NCBI RefSeq assembly: GCF_000010725.1
Contig: NC_013854.1
Span: 2,323,001 to 2,387,000, forward strand
DNA length: 64,000 nt
Direction of reading: 5' to 3'
Source: Azospirillum sp. B510
GTDB lineage: Bacteria > Pseudomonadota > Alphaproteobacteria > Azospirillales > Azospirillaceae
Below the pieces are notes generated by a model, which made no database searches, was not told where the DNA came from, and saw only the letters and a program-made list of their open reading frames with translations. Positions 17,995 through 26,569 of this stretch are shown here, in pieces (position 1 is the stretch's first letter; every line of letters begins with the position of its first letter). Position numbers and translations under genes: made by a program.

Positions 17995-19584
17995 ATGGAT
18001 GTGCATCTGTACGATCTCGTGGCCTACCACAAGACCACGGGACACCAACACCGCTGGCCGCTCTGCGCCGGCTCCGTCGCCTACCAATCCCGCAGCGATG
18101 ATGATCCGGCATGCGTGACCTGGCTGCCTCTGGTCAGCCAGTGGGCATCGGTGGCTGTGCGGGCGGCTGCCGATGGTGCGCGGGCCGAGATCGACGACAT
18201 GGGCCTGGCGAACGTCCGGAAGGACGCGGCCGATGATCTGCCGCGCTACGCCTCGGTCTACGACATCACCGCCGGGGCATGGCTGCGCGTCCCGCTGACG
18301 GCTCGCCCGCTCAACGTGTTGCTGACCGACTACTTGATCCAGTCGGTCACCGAACGGGTGGTGGCGACCGGCGCGCCGCTGTCCACCGCGGTGACGGTCT
18401 GGCGGGCGAAGGCCGGAATGATCGGTCCGGACGTCACCACGCTGAAGCTTCCGGTCTATGACCGGCAGCTGGATTTCGATACGCCGATCCAGCCCGACAC
18501 CGCGAAGTATGCCGGCACCGGCGGGTATGAGGGGCCGGCGGAGCTGAAGAACACGTTGCGGGAACGTTGCTTTGGTCACTGCCCATTTGCGGCGCCAACC
18601 TACCTTGGCGTGATCGACCTCGGATCGGATCGGGGGGGCTTGCTTCATGTCTGGTCTGTCAACGGCGGTCTGCCAATCGAGGACGTGCCGCGCGGGTGGT
18701 CTGGCGGTGTGGCCGTGACCAAGACCGCCGGCAATCCCGGCTCCGACCAGTTCCGGGTCGACACCGCCACCGGCTATATCCACACCTCGGTCCACTACGA
18801 CGACTTTCGGGTCGAGTGCAAAGGCGACAAGACCGGCGGGGTCTGGCGCCGCTACATCGGCGAGCTGATCGCCTTCCTGGCGATAACGCATGGTGCGATC
18901 GTCAGCGCGGCCGACGTCAGCGGCATGGATGCGATTCCGCGCACCGTCGGGCTATATCTGCCAGCCGGCGACGGCCGCACCCACCGGGACGCCTATGGTA
19001 AGCTCGTCGGCAGCGTGCCACGCGGCCGATGGTTCATCGACTTGGCCGACCGGCTGGTGGTAACGCGCCTGCCGCGCGCGACGGCGGCCGTGCCGACCCG
19101 AACCTACAGCAAGACGAGCGGGGCGACAGATGGGCTGAAACCCGTCGCCGGCAACAGCGTCACGCCCACCAAGAAGGTGACGGTCCTCTACGCAGAGAAC
19201 CCCGGCGCCAACGGCAAGGCTGCGGCCGATGCCACCGCAGCGGACGCCGCGTTGTGGACCCAGCAATGGCGGGAGTCGGACAGCGCGACCGATCCAGTGA
19301 TCGCCGCCGCCTATGGCGTGTCGGCCAAGACCGACCGCGTTGAAACCGCATTGACCCTGAAGGCCGACGCCGACGCCGAGGCGCCGCTGTGGCTGGCCGA
19401 GAAGGCTTGGCCGCCGCAGGCCTACCAGCTGAAGGTTAGGGACGGCGCCCCCGGCCTCTGGATCGGTGGCGCCGTGACCGTAGTGGACGACATCGCGGGC
19501 TTCGAGGCCGGTGGACCGCTGGTCATCACCGGCCGGACAAATCGGGACCGCGGCGGCGGAGCCACCCTGTTCGTGGAGCGCTGA
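17995..19584 (+). CDS. Tail tip/baseplate protein, unknown family
   Basis: 529 residues starting 11 bases after the tape measure stop, with AAGGGAGATCCAC ahead of the ATG. The first 200 residues are beta-rich (HLYDLVAYHKTTGHQHRWPL; RVPLTARPLNVLLTDYLIQ), the middle contains GKLVGSVPRGRWFIDLADRL and the C-terminal 100 residues look like the end of baseplate hub proteins that carry repeated beta units (APGLWIGGAVTVVD, PLVITGRTNRDRGGG). Genes right after the tape measure are normally distal tail and tail hub proteins. I place it there by position and beta composition. It may be the hub protein of the tail tip. Confidence 0.65.
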   Translation: MDVHLYDLVAYHKTTGHQHRWPLCAGSVAYQSRSDDDPACVTWLPLVSQWASVAVRAAADGARAEIDDMGLANVRKDAADDLPRYASVYDITAGAWLRVPLTARPLNVLLTDYLIQSVTERVVATGAPLSTAVTVWRAKAGMIGPDVTTLKLPVYDRQLDFDTPIQPDTAKYAGTGGYEGPAELKNTLRERCFGHCPFAAPTYLGVIDLGSDRGGLLHVWSVNGGLPIEDVPRGWSGGVAVTKTAGNPGSDQFRVDTATGYIHTSVHYDDFRVECKGDKTGGVWRRYIGELIAFLAITHGAIVSAADVSGMDAIPRTVGLYLPAGDGRTHRDAYGKLVGSVPRGRWFIDLADRLVVTRLPRATAAVPTRTYSKTSGATDGLKPVAGNSVTPTKKVTVLYAENPGANGKAAADATAADAALWTQQWRESDSATDPVIAAAYGVSAKTDRVETALTLKADADAEAPLWLAEKAWPPQAYQLKVRDGAPGLWIGGAVTVVDDIAGFEAGGPLVITGRTNRDRGGGATLFVER

Positions 19585-19585
19585 C

Positions 19586-20512
19586 ATGGCTGGCACGACA
19601 CTCGCCTATGTGGCCGACCGGAACGAGGTGCAAAACCCGTCCACAGACAACCCCTGCACCGTCACCAGCAACGTGCCATGGACCGCCACATCCCCCCTAT
19701 CCAATATCCTGACCACCCCGCTCTCCAACCGGGCGATCTGCACACAGCTCGGTACTGGACACCCGGTGACCGGCGCGCCGATCGCGCCTGTGGTGATCGA
19801 GCTTGCTTGGGTCAACCCCATCCTTCTGACGCACGCCGGCCTCTACGACACCAACCTGCGCCAGGACGCCTATTTCCGCATGGAGGGCTTTCTCGACGGC
19901 GAACTGGTGGCGACCACAGTTGTCGACGGTCTCGACCTCAACGTCGTACCGTCGCTGACCGATCCGGAGGACATGCCGGCCGGCGCGCCGAACCAGATGC
20001 GCGGCGACCTCGATCCGAGGGACATCGCGCTCCTGCCCACCAATCTGCGAGCCATCGTCCCGTTGGTTCCAGTCACCGTGATCCGGTGGACCCTGTGGGG
20101 TGGCGCATACCGGCCCGACGGCAGCGACGATACCGGTTACCGGGTCGGAATGGCTTGGGCCGGCGACGGTCTGACGTTTAGCCGTCACGTCGGTGCGAGC
20201 GGTGAAGGCGTGAAGGATAATGATGACGTGATCGCTGGGGCCGGCGGGTCTGTTTGGGTGGAACCTGGGATCGTGAAGCGCACGATCACGATCGACCGCG
20301 GCGTCAACGACCGCAAACTCCGTAATGAGCTGTTCAAGATGGCGCTCCGCACAGGCAAGCGGAAACCTCTGGTTTACATCCCGAACATTGCAGACGCCGC
20401 TGAAAACACACTCTACGGCGGCCTCTACCGTCGCGCGAACGACCACAGTCAAGTCTATGTCTCGCCTCGCCACACCAACTACCGGGGCGAAATGGAGGAG
20501 TTCAAGGAATGA
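19586..20512 (+). CDS. Tail tip protein, unknown family
   Basis: 308 residues; ATG 19586 overlaps none of the upstream gene (stop at 19584) and lies close behind its GGAGCG. The protein is beta-rich with a jelly-roll-like section (TVIRWTLWGGAYRPDG; GYRVGMAWAGDGLTFSRH) and a C-terminal motif RKPLVYIPNIADAAENTLYG near the end, similar in style to phage proteins that connect the tail tip and fibre. Its last four bases overlap the fibre gene start (ATGA), which points to coupled translation of the two. Function is inferred from the place only. Confidence 0.65.
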   Translation: MAGTTLAYVADRNEVQNPSTDNPCTVTSNVPWTATSPLSNILTTPLSNRAICTQLGTGHPVTGAPIAPVVIELAWVNPILLTHAGLYDTNLRQDAYFRMEGFLDGELVATTVVDGLDLNVVPSLTDPEDMPAGAPNQMRGDLDPRDIALLPTNLRAIVPLVPVTVIRWTLWGGAYRPDGSDDTGYRVGMAWAGDGLTFSRHVGASGEGVKDNDDVIAGAGGSVWVEPGIVKRTITIDRGVNDRKLRNELFKMALRTGKRKPLVYIPNIADAAENTLYGGLYRRANDHSQVYVSPRHTNYRGEMEEFKE

Positions 20513-23500
20513 ATCTGCCTCAAGCTTTCTGGGATGCCATCGACCGTCTCAAACAATACAATCTCGGCGTCTACAACTCGGTCTCCAACAAATTCGGCCT
20601 GTCGGGTGTCGGCGGGATGGCGGCCAATTGGCGTCGGCACTCCAGCGACTTGGCCACCGCCAGCGAGACCGTGGCAGGGATTGCCGACACCGTTGTGTCC
20701 AGCCAAGCGGCAGCCGCCGCTGCCGCGACAGCCGCCGCAGGCAGTGCCACAGCGGCCAACGCCTCAAAGACGGCGGCGGCCACCAGCGAGGGCAACGCCG
20801 CCGCCGCCGCCGTTGCCGCCGCTGCTGACCGTCAGGCTGTGGCCACCGACAAGACCGCGGTGCATACCGACCGGCTGGCGGCCGACGCCGCGGCCACCGC
20901 CACCGCTGCCGACCGTCAGGCTGTTGCGACGGACAAGGCGGCCACGCACACGGATAGGCTGGCCGCCGATGCGGACGCCCAGGCCACGGCTGCCGATCGG
21001 ATCGCTGTGGCGGCTGATCGCTCGGCCGTGGAGACGGACAAGGACGCCGCTCACGCCGATCGCCTTGCGGCTGACGCCTCCGCAGTTGCTGCTGCCGCTG
21101 CTGCCGCTGGCGTCAACCTTCCGGCCATTAGCTCATCCGACGCCGGCAAGGCCTTGATCGTCAACCCGGCCGGGACCGGCTATCAAGTAGGCTCGGCTGC
21201 TGCCACCGTCTCGCAGTCGCCCGTCGTCTACATGAGCAGCGGCGGCACCACCACCCTGACCGGCAAGTCGGTGCTGGCGGCATACGAGCAGATCGCGGGC
21301 CAGACATTCGGAGTGCCGTATACCAATGCCACCGACTACGTCCGCGACCCGAGCAACAGCACGACCATTACCAGCGGCGTGGTGTCGATGACGAACACGG
21401 CTGGTGCCGTCATCGACAGCGCGACCAAGCTGTTGATCCACGGTGACGGAGTCAACGGCTCCACCGAGATCCTCGACGAGCGCGGCGTCACGCTGTTCGG
21501 CACGCACTGTGGTTGGTTCGATGGGGCGAGCTACTGGCGGGTTCCGGCCAGCTACAAGATCGCTTTTGGCAGCACACAGAACATCACCTACGAGACATTC
21601 GTCCGTTTCTCCAGCATTTCGTCGCAGGCGTATCACGTCCTCTTGGATGGTAACACCGGCGGCTCGGCTGGCATCCAGATTGGCGTCAACGGTACGTCCA
21701 AGCAGTTTTACTACTATGACGGTGCCACCCGGACCCATGCCACTGTCGCACAACCTGACGTTTCCTATCATGTGGCGTGGGTCCGCTATAACGGCGTCTC
21801 CAAACTCTATATCAACGGAGTTGGCAGCGCCGGGGTCGGAGACGCCATCAGCTATGCCGCGATGCCGCTTGGTATCGGCGCCATGAACAACGGCAACAAT
21901 CCGATTTCCGGCTGGCAGGATCAGGTCCGCATTTCGAAGGTCGCCCGCTACACCTCCGACTTCACTCCGCCTGCCGCCGCCTTCGTTCCCGACGCCGACA
22001 CCGTTCACCTGTTCACCTTCGATGACGGCCACGGCGGACAGGTTCTGAAGGATCGGGCGAACAGCGGCCGACCGATCCTACTCGGCGGTACCGGCGCGAC
22101 GATCTCCAACGAGCAGGCCAAATTCGGCACCACCAGTTTTAAGCTGGGCGCCGGCGGCAGCTGCGTCATCGGTTGGGCCAGCACGCCGCACGCCGATCTG
22201 GCGCTGGGCGACAACAACTTCACCACCGATCTGTGGTTCTACAAGACCAATACCGCCGACGGCTGCCTGTGGTGCGCCGGCAACAACGCCTACGGCATGC
22301 AAATCCGTACCAACGGCGCCGGCGGAGCGATCACCGCCTACATCAGTACCGACAACTCCAGCTGGAACGTCGCCAACGGCGTCGGCACCGGCGTCGTGCC
22401 GGCGGTCAACAGCTGGAACCATTTGGCCGTGGTGCGCAACGGCGGCACGCTTTACATTTTCCTCAACGGCACGCAGATCGGCAGCCACACCGTCGGCACC
22501 GGCTCAATCACCATGGGCGGCCCCTATCATTACTTCGGCGGAGTTGGCGACAACTCCTCGATCATGGCCGGCTATATCGACGAGGTGCGGATAAAGCGGG
22601 GCGAGGCCGTCTGGATTTCCAACTTCACCCCGCCGACCGCTCCCTACACCGCCGATGACCGCACCGTAGTCCTTCTGCATTTCGAAGGCGCGAACGGCGA
22701 TGTGGTGACGCTGGACTCGTCGGGCAGCAGCTACGGCACTAGTGCCTTCAGTACGACTACCACGACCCTCGCCTTCACCAACGCCGCGGCTCTTTCCAGC
22801 GCGCAGGCCCGCGGCGGGCATAGTACCAGTCTATATACGGGCGGGTCTCAGTTCGCGCAATGGCTGCTTCCCGACAATCCGGCAGCGGGTCACCCTCTGT
22901 ATTTCGGCAACTATACCAAATGGTGCGTAGAAGCCTGGGCGTACATTCCTGCGGGTGGTTCCCTCGCAATCTTCCAGATTGGTCAGAACCCGGATTCCGG
23001 GTCTATGCGGGGCGGCGCAGGCCCTTCCGGCACGACCTTCTACGTCAATGGAAGCGCAATCGCGACTGGACCCGCTCCGGCAACCGGATGGAACCATTTC
23101 GCCTTTGTTCGGGAAGGCCGGGGATGGTGTGTCTATGTCAATGGTATCGCTGGTGCCATAGCAGCGCCTTCTACACAATTCACCACGCCGGGCAGCGTCG
23201 GCAACTTGTGGGTAGGTGCCTGGAACAATCCCCCCGCTATCGGTGACGGTTACTTCGACGCTATTCGCATTACCAACGGAAACCCGCGCTACATCGCCAA
23301 CTTCACGCCCGGCAACTTGACCAACGATGACATGACCACGCTGCTGTGGGTGTTCGATGGGTCAGTTGGTCAGAAGTGGGTGAAGGAGCTTTCCCAAAAC
23401 ACAGCGATGGTCGCCGCCAACGGAAACGCTCGGACGGTGAAAGATGGCCGGTGGATTGCTCCGACGACCGCGAAGATTAACGCATCCACCTACCAGTTTG

Positions 23501-24564
23501 GGGGTGGGGCGCTTCAGTTTTTCGGACAAGCCTCCGATGTCCTCAGCCTTGATGCAAAGATAGTGGCGTTCGGTACCGGGGATTTTTGCATCGACCTACA
23601 ACTGTACGTCGATGGCGCCCCATACACCCAACAGGGGTTGGTCTGTGCGGGGGAGTATCTTGTCGCGAACCAGGACTTTCTGTTCTATAGAGAGGGGGCA
23701 GCACTTCGGGTGTCGTCCTCCGCCGGTGTGGTGATGGAGGTTAGCTGGTCGCCGTCTATCGGATGGCACCATTTGCTCGCCAATCGCATTAGTGGCACAA
23801 CGCGCATTTTTGCGGACGGCGTGCTTCTGGGCTCGGTCAGCGACACCAGCAACTACGTTGCAAGCGGAAATTACCAGACGTGGATTGGCGGGTTCAAACC
23901 CACAAGCGCGAATGGGGCAAAAGCCCTTACAGGTCTCATTGATGAACTGCGCATCAGCATCGGCAACGGGAGAGGCTACACCGCCAATTTCACGCCGCCG
24001 ACCATCGCCTACGGCCAGCAGTATGTCACCACGCCCGGCTGGATCGCCACACGGCCCGGTGTGACCTCTCTGGACCTGTCTGCCTTCTCCAGCATCGACA
24101 CGGTAACGCCGACCTACAGCACGCCACCCAACACCTCGTTGACCTTCCTCATCAGCACTGACGGGTACGCTACTCCGTTGAGGCGTTGGACCGGCTCGGC
24201 TTGGGTGGCGACGGCCTACTCCATGGCGTGGAATGCCGGCGCCGGCACGCTGACCACCTCCGCCACGCCGGCGCAACTTCAGGCGGTTGGCAACACCATG
24301 GCGGAGCTTCAGGCCGGTCTGTTGGCCATGGACGTGGGGGCGGTCAACTCATTGAACGTCGTCGCGATCCTGTCCACGACCAACCCTCAGTTCACGCCGA
24401 CGCTCGACGCACTCAACATCGGCATGGACGAATACACCATGGTCCGCCCGGTGACCGATTATACTGTGCAAAAAAAGAAGGCCAGCGGTGACCAGGCACT
24501 GAAGATTACCCGCGTGGCCGCCGGCAACGCCAACATGGTGTTCGATTACATCCCGGTGGCCTGA
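20509..24564 (+). CDS. Tail fibre with four LamG/concanavalin-like domains
   Basis: 1,351 residues. Residues 1-60 probably attach to the tail. Residues about 60-215 are an Ala-rich coiled coil in which a unit like ADRQAVATDK..HTDRLAADA occurs four times, the usual trimeric fibre shaft. From about 305 to 1165 there are four LamG/ConA-like jelly-roll domains, each closing with a version of 'D.VRI..G...Y..NFTPP..Y' (RISKVARYTSDFTPPAAAF; RIKRGEAVWISNFTPPTAPY; RITNGNPRYIANFTPGN; RISIGNGRGYTANFTPPT). The last 185 residues form a separate C-terminal domain. It should bind a host surface glycan. The downstream hairpin at 24602 closes this unit. Confidence 0.85.
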   Translation: MNLPQAFWDAIDRLKQYNLGVYNSVSNKFGLSGVGGMAANWRRHSSDLATASETVAGIADTVVSSQAAAAAAATAAAGSATAANASKTAAATSEGNAAAAAVAAAADRQAVATDKTAVHTDRLAADAAATATAADRQAVATDKAATHTDRLAADADAQATAADRIAVAADRSAVETDKDAAHADRLAADASAVAAAAAAAGVNLPAISSSDAGKALIVNPAGTGYQVGSAAATVSQSPVVYMSSGGTTTLTGKSVLAAYEQIAGQTFGVPYTNATDYVRDPSNSTTITSGVVSMTNTAGAVIDSATKLLIHGDGVNGSTEILDERGVTLFGTHCGWFDGASYWRVPASYKIAFGSTQNITYETFVRFSSISSQAYHVLLDGNTGGSAGIQIGVNGTSKQFYYYDGATRTHATVAQPDVSYHVAWVRYNGVSKLYINGVGSAGVGDAISYAAMPLGIGAMNNGNNPISGWQDQVRISKVARYTSDFTPPAAAFVPDADTVHLFTFDDGHGGQVLKDRANSGRPILLGGTGATISNEQAKFGTTSFKLGAGGSCVIGWASTPHADLALGDNNFTTDLWFYKTNTADGCLWCAGNNAYGMQIRTNGAGGAITAYISTDNSSWNVANGVGTGVVPAVNSWNHLAVVRNGGTLYIFLNGTQIGSHTVGTGSITMGGPYHYFGGVGDNSSIMAGYIDEVRIKRGEAVWISNFTPPTAPYTADDRTVVLLHFEGANGDVVTLDSSGSSYGTSAFSTTTTTLAFTNAAALSSAQARGGHSTSLYTGGSQFAQWLLPDNPAAGHPLYFGNYTKWCVEAWAYIPAGGSLAIFQIGQNPDSGSMRGGAGPSGTTFYVNGSAIATGPAPATGWNHFAFVREGRGWCVYVNGIAGAIAAPSTQFTTPGSVGNLWVGAWNNPPAIGDGYFDAIRITNGNPRYIANFTPGNLTNDDMTTLLWVFDGSVGQKWVKELSQNTAMVAANGNARTVKDGRWIAPTTAKINASTYQFGGGALQFFGQASDVLSLDAKIVAFGTGDFCIDLQLYVDGAPYTQQGLVCAGEYLVANQDFLFYREGAALRVSSSAGVVMEVSWSPSIGWHHLLANRISGTTRIFADGVLLGSVSDTSNYVASGNYQTWIGGFKPTSANGAKALTGLIDELRISIGNGRGYTANFTPPTIAYGQQYVTTPGWIATRPGVTSLDLSAFSSIDTVTPTYSTPPNTSLTFLISTDGYATPLRRWTGSAWVATAYSMAWNAGAGTLTTSATPAQLQAVGNTMAELQAGLLAMDVGAVNSLNVVAILSTTNPQFTPTLDALNIGMDEYTMVRPVTDYTVQKKKASGDQALKITRVAAGNANMVFDYIPVA

Positions 24565-24601
24565 CCATCGAGCGCGACAACACTCCAAACCCCACCCGTC
24601 C

Positions 24602-24623
24602 GGCGCCCGCGTGGCGCCTTTTT
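24602..24623 (+). terminator. Intrinsic terminator after tail fibre gene
   Basis: GGCGCC (24602-24607) pairs with GGCGCC (24613-24618) around CGCGT, followed by five T and CATGCC, then the next ribosome binding site. Same layout as the hairpins at 5211 and 25555. Confidence 0.65.
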
Positions 24624-24644
24624 CATGCCTGCCTGGAGGTTCCC

Positions 24645-24824
24645 GTGCCTGACGCCCCATCCCCCGCAGAGACCGAGGTGCAGCAGGCGCTGGATGCCTG
24701 CGGCGGCGACAAGGACGCCGCGCTCCTTTTGCTCGGCCAACTCCTCTCGACCGCCCGCCGCGCGATGTGCGGCGGGTTCCTCCGTCTCGGCCAACCGACC
24801 GAACCCACAAACAGAAGGACTTGA
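24645..24824 (+). CDS. Small protein upstream of endolysin
   Basis: A GTG start at 24645 with TGGAGG 5 bases upstream opens a 59-residue frame ending three bases before the endolysin ATG. The sequence has an acidic helix (AETEVQQALDACGGDKDAAL), a hydrophobic helix (LLLLGQLLSTARRAM), and a polar tail (PTEPTNRRT). This is too short for a typical holin with several helices, but a single amphipathic segment between fibre and lysozyme genes could be a lysis accessory. No family is recognised. The tight fit of ribosome binding site and spacing to the endolysin favours a real gene. Confidence 0.55.
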   Translation: MPDAPSPAETEVQQALDACGGDKDAALLLLGQLLSTARRAMCGGFLRLGQPTEPTNRRT

Positions 24825-24827
24825 ACC

Positions 24828-25478
24828 ATGCCGCCGGAAGTTATCACCGTGACCCCGCTGACCCATCCCGAGGCAGTCGACATGATCGTCTTCGCCGAGG
24901 TGACTAGCCGCCGGACCTACGAGGCCCGCTACGTCCACCCGACATGGCCGGGCGGCGAGAGCGGCGTAACCATCGGCATCGGCTACGATCTCGCCCACCA
25001 CGACGCCGACGACCTGGCGCTGGACTGGCCTACGCTGCCCCCGGCCGCCCGCGCGGCGCTGGGGCGGTCCTGCGGCGTCTCGGGCATGCCGGCTAAGGAT
25101 CTCGCCGCCAAGCTGGGCGCCGTCGTCGTGCCCTGGGATGCGGCTTACACCTGCTTCCGGGACCGCACCCTGCCGAAGTTCGAGCGGATGACCGCCGATG
25201 CCTTCCCCGGATCGGTCGCCGTGCCGCCCCTGTGCTTCGGCGCGCTGGTCAGCCTCGTCTACAACCGCGGCGCCAGCATGGGCGAGCGCGGGCAACCATC
25301 CTGGGACAGCCGGCGCGAGATGCGGTCCATCCGCGACCTGATCGCCGCCGGGAAGCTGTCCGAGGTGCCGGAGCAGTTCCGGCTGATGAAGCGGCTCTGG
25401 CCGGGCGTGGGCGGGCTGCTGACCCGCCGCGACACCGAGGCCGCTTTGTGGGAGAGGGGGCTGGGCGCCCCCAAGTGA
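24828..25478 (+). CDS. Endolysin, lysozyme-type (GH24/pesticin-like)
   Basis: 216 residues. The N-terminal part VDMIVFAEVTSRRTYEARYV, followed by the GESGVTIGIGYDLAHHDADD stretch, has the Glu...Asp/Thr arrangement of T4-type lysozymes and pesticin: catalytic Glu in the 'AE/EAR' region, then 'GxTIGxGYD'. 'FGALVSLVYNRGASMG' and 'RDLIAAGKLSEVPEQFRLM' match the C-terminal helices that close the substrate groove, ending with the GLLTRRDTEAALWERG motif typical of phage lysozymes. It cleaves the glycan strands of peptidoglycan. No signal peptide is visible, so it should depend on the holin at 25605. Confidence 0.85.
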   Translation: MPPEVITVTPLTHPEAVDMIVFAEVTSRRTYEARYVHPTWPGGESGVTIGIGYDLAHHDADDLALDWPTLPPAARAALGRSCGVSGMPAKDLAAKLGAVVVPWDAAYTCFRDRTLPKFERMTADAFPGSVAVPPLCFGALVSLVYNRGASMGERGQPSWDSRREMRSIRDLIAAGKLSEVPEQFRLMKRLWPGVGGLLTRRDTEAALWERGLGAPK

Positions 25479-25486
25479 TCGTGCCC

Positions 25487-25530
25487 GCGTCGATTTTCTC
25501 GGCCACGTCCTTGGTCCGAAAAATCGACGC
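25487..25530 (+). other. Long inverted repeat after endolysin
   Basis: GCGTCGATTTT (25487-25497) pairs perfectly with AAAATCGACGC (25520-25530); an inner TCGG/CCGA adds four pairs. The stem starts nine bases after the endolysin stop, is followed by no T-tract, and is unusually AT-containing for this region. It may stabilise mRNA ends or be a cruciform-forming site. Confidence 0.6.
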
Positions 25531-25554
25531 ATCCAGAAGAGTTGACCACTGACC

Positions 25555-25583
25555 GCCCGCGCCATCCCGGCCGCGGGCTTTTT
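25555..25583 (+). terminator. Intrinsic terminator ahead of holin gene
   Basis: GCCCGCG (25555-25561) pairs with CGCGGGC (25572-25578) and is followed by TTTTT and CATGCCC. It lies between endolysin and holin, just upstream of the holin ribosome binding site AAGGAGG. Confidence 0.7.
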
Positions 25584-25604
25584 CATGCCCAGAAGGAGGC
25601 AACT

Positions 25605-26012
25605 ATGGCTGTCGCTATCCCCCTCATCACCGCCCTGACGCCGCTGCTGGCCGATCTGCTCGACAAGATCCCGGACCCGGACGCGAAGGCGAAAGCCGCC
25701 GCGTCGGCGAATGCACAGCTCGTCGCCATGCTCCAGGCCGGCGACGCCTCGCAGCTCCAGGTGAACGCCGCGGAGGCCAGCAACCCGTCGCTGTTCGTCT
25801 CCGGCTGGCGCCCGGCCGCCGGCTGGGTCTGCGTCATCGGCCTGCTGGTCCAGACCGTCGGCTATCCGCTGATGGGTTGGGGGCTGTCGATCTGGTCGCC
25901 CGGCACGCCCATGCCGCAGATCGACACCGACACGCTGATGGGGCTGCTGGTGCCGTTGCTCGGCCTTGGCGCATACCGCAGCTATGAGAAGACAAAGGGG
26001 ATTGCGCGCTGA
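25605..26012 (+). CDS. Holin, 3-TM type (GTA_holin family)
   Basis: 135 residues with AAGGAGG five bases before ATG 25605. The first 20 residues are a hydrophobic helix (IPLITALTPLLADLLDKI), followed by a polar helical stretch with KAAASANAQLVAML, then SNPSLFVSGWRPAAGWVCVI leading into two closely spaced membrane helices (VCVIGLLVQTVGYPLMGWG; LMGLLVPLLGLGAYRSYEK). The 'SWR.AAGW' element is the hallmark of the alphaproteobacterial 3-TM holins first seen in gene transfer agents. It should make membrane lesions that release the endolysin. Two hairpins lie upstream. Confidence 0.85.
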   Translation: MAVAIPLITALTPLLADLLDKIPDPDAKAKAAASANAQLVAMLQAGDASQLQVNAAEASNPSLFVSGWRPAAGWVCVIGLLVQTVGYPLMGWGLSIWSPGTPMPQIDTDTLMGLLVPLLGLGAYRSYEKTKGIAR

Positions 26013-26051
26013 TGGCGCCAAAGCGAGCACCGTAGGCGCGACAAAGTGATC

Positions 26052-26101
26052 GCATACCGGGGCGCTCCCTTATTGGGGCACGCCCCGGTATGCACTAGAG
26101 T
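26052..26101 (+). promoter_or_regulatory. Perfect 13-bp palindrome overlapping a candidate promoter
   Basis: GCATACCGGGGCG (26052-26064) and CGCCCCGGTATGC (26081-26093) are exact inverted repeats with a 16-base loop. TTGGGG (26073-26078), 17 bases, TAGAGT (26096-26101) could be a promoter for the regulator at 26124, with the right palindrome arm inside its spacer. It could instead end holin transcription. Confidence 0.5.
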
Positions 26102-26123
26102 GCTGTCAGGAGGTCGGCGCCAA

Positions 26124-26546
26124 ATGTCAGCATTGATGTCACGGAACCTTGTTGTGAACGGCAGAAGAACGAGCATGAAGCTCGAACCCTCTGTCTGGAA
26201 CTATCTGGGCGAAATTGCCCAACTTCGGGGAAAGACCGTAGGTGGCCTTGTTTCAGATATTGAAAGCGGGCTTCCCGATGGCGCAGACAATCTTTCTGCT
26301 GAAGTGCGAATGTTCATCCTGAATTACTATAAGAAAATTGCCGATGGAAACAATCTCGGCGTAAGACTTGTAGAGCTGCGGCGCGAACATCAAGAAACCG
26401 TTGCCGAGTTGATGCGCGAGATTACGGAGCTTCAGGACCAAGTTAGGCATCACCAGAAGGCAAGGAACGACCGCCACTCCGCTCTCGCTAGAGACATCAT
26501 GGACGTTCTTATAAAGCACTCTGGACCAACGGCACTCAACGAATAG
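26124..26546 (+). CDS. Ribbon-helix-helix DNA-binding protein
   Basis: 140 residues. The start at ATG 26124 has AGGAGG 10 bases upstream; an upstream in-frame ATG at 26046 lies in the palindrome and was discounted. Residues about 8-52 (VNGRRTSMKLEPSVWNYLGE, then IAQLRGKTVGGLVSDIES) are a ribbon-helix-helix domain of the RHH_4 type: a short beta strand 'RRTSMKLEP' and two helices. The remaining part is helical (LVELRREHQETVAELMREIT) and probably a coiled-coil dimer or tetramer extension. It likely binds inverted repeats such as the one immediately upstream (inference). The base composition is lower in GC than the phage operon. Confidence 0.75.
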   Translation: MSALMSRNLVVNGRRTSMKLEPSVWNYLGEIAQLRGKTVGGLVSDIESGLPDGADNLSAEVRMFILNYYKKIADGNNLGVRLVELRREHQETVAELMREITELQDQVRHHQKARNDRHSALARDIMDVLIKHSGPTALNE

Positions 26547-26569
26547 GCGCAACCAAAAACGGAGCCTGC

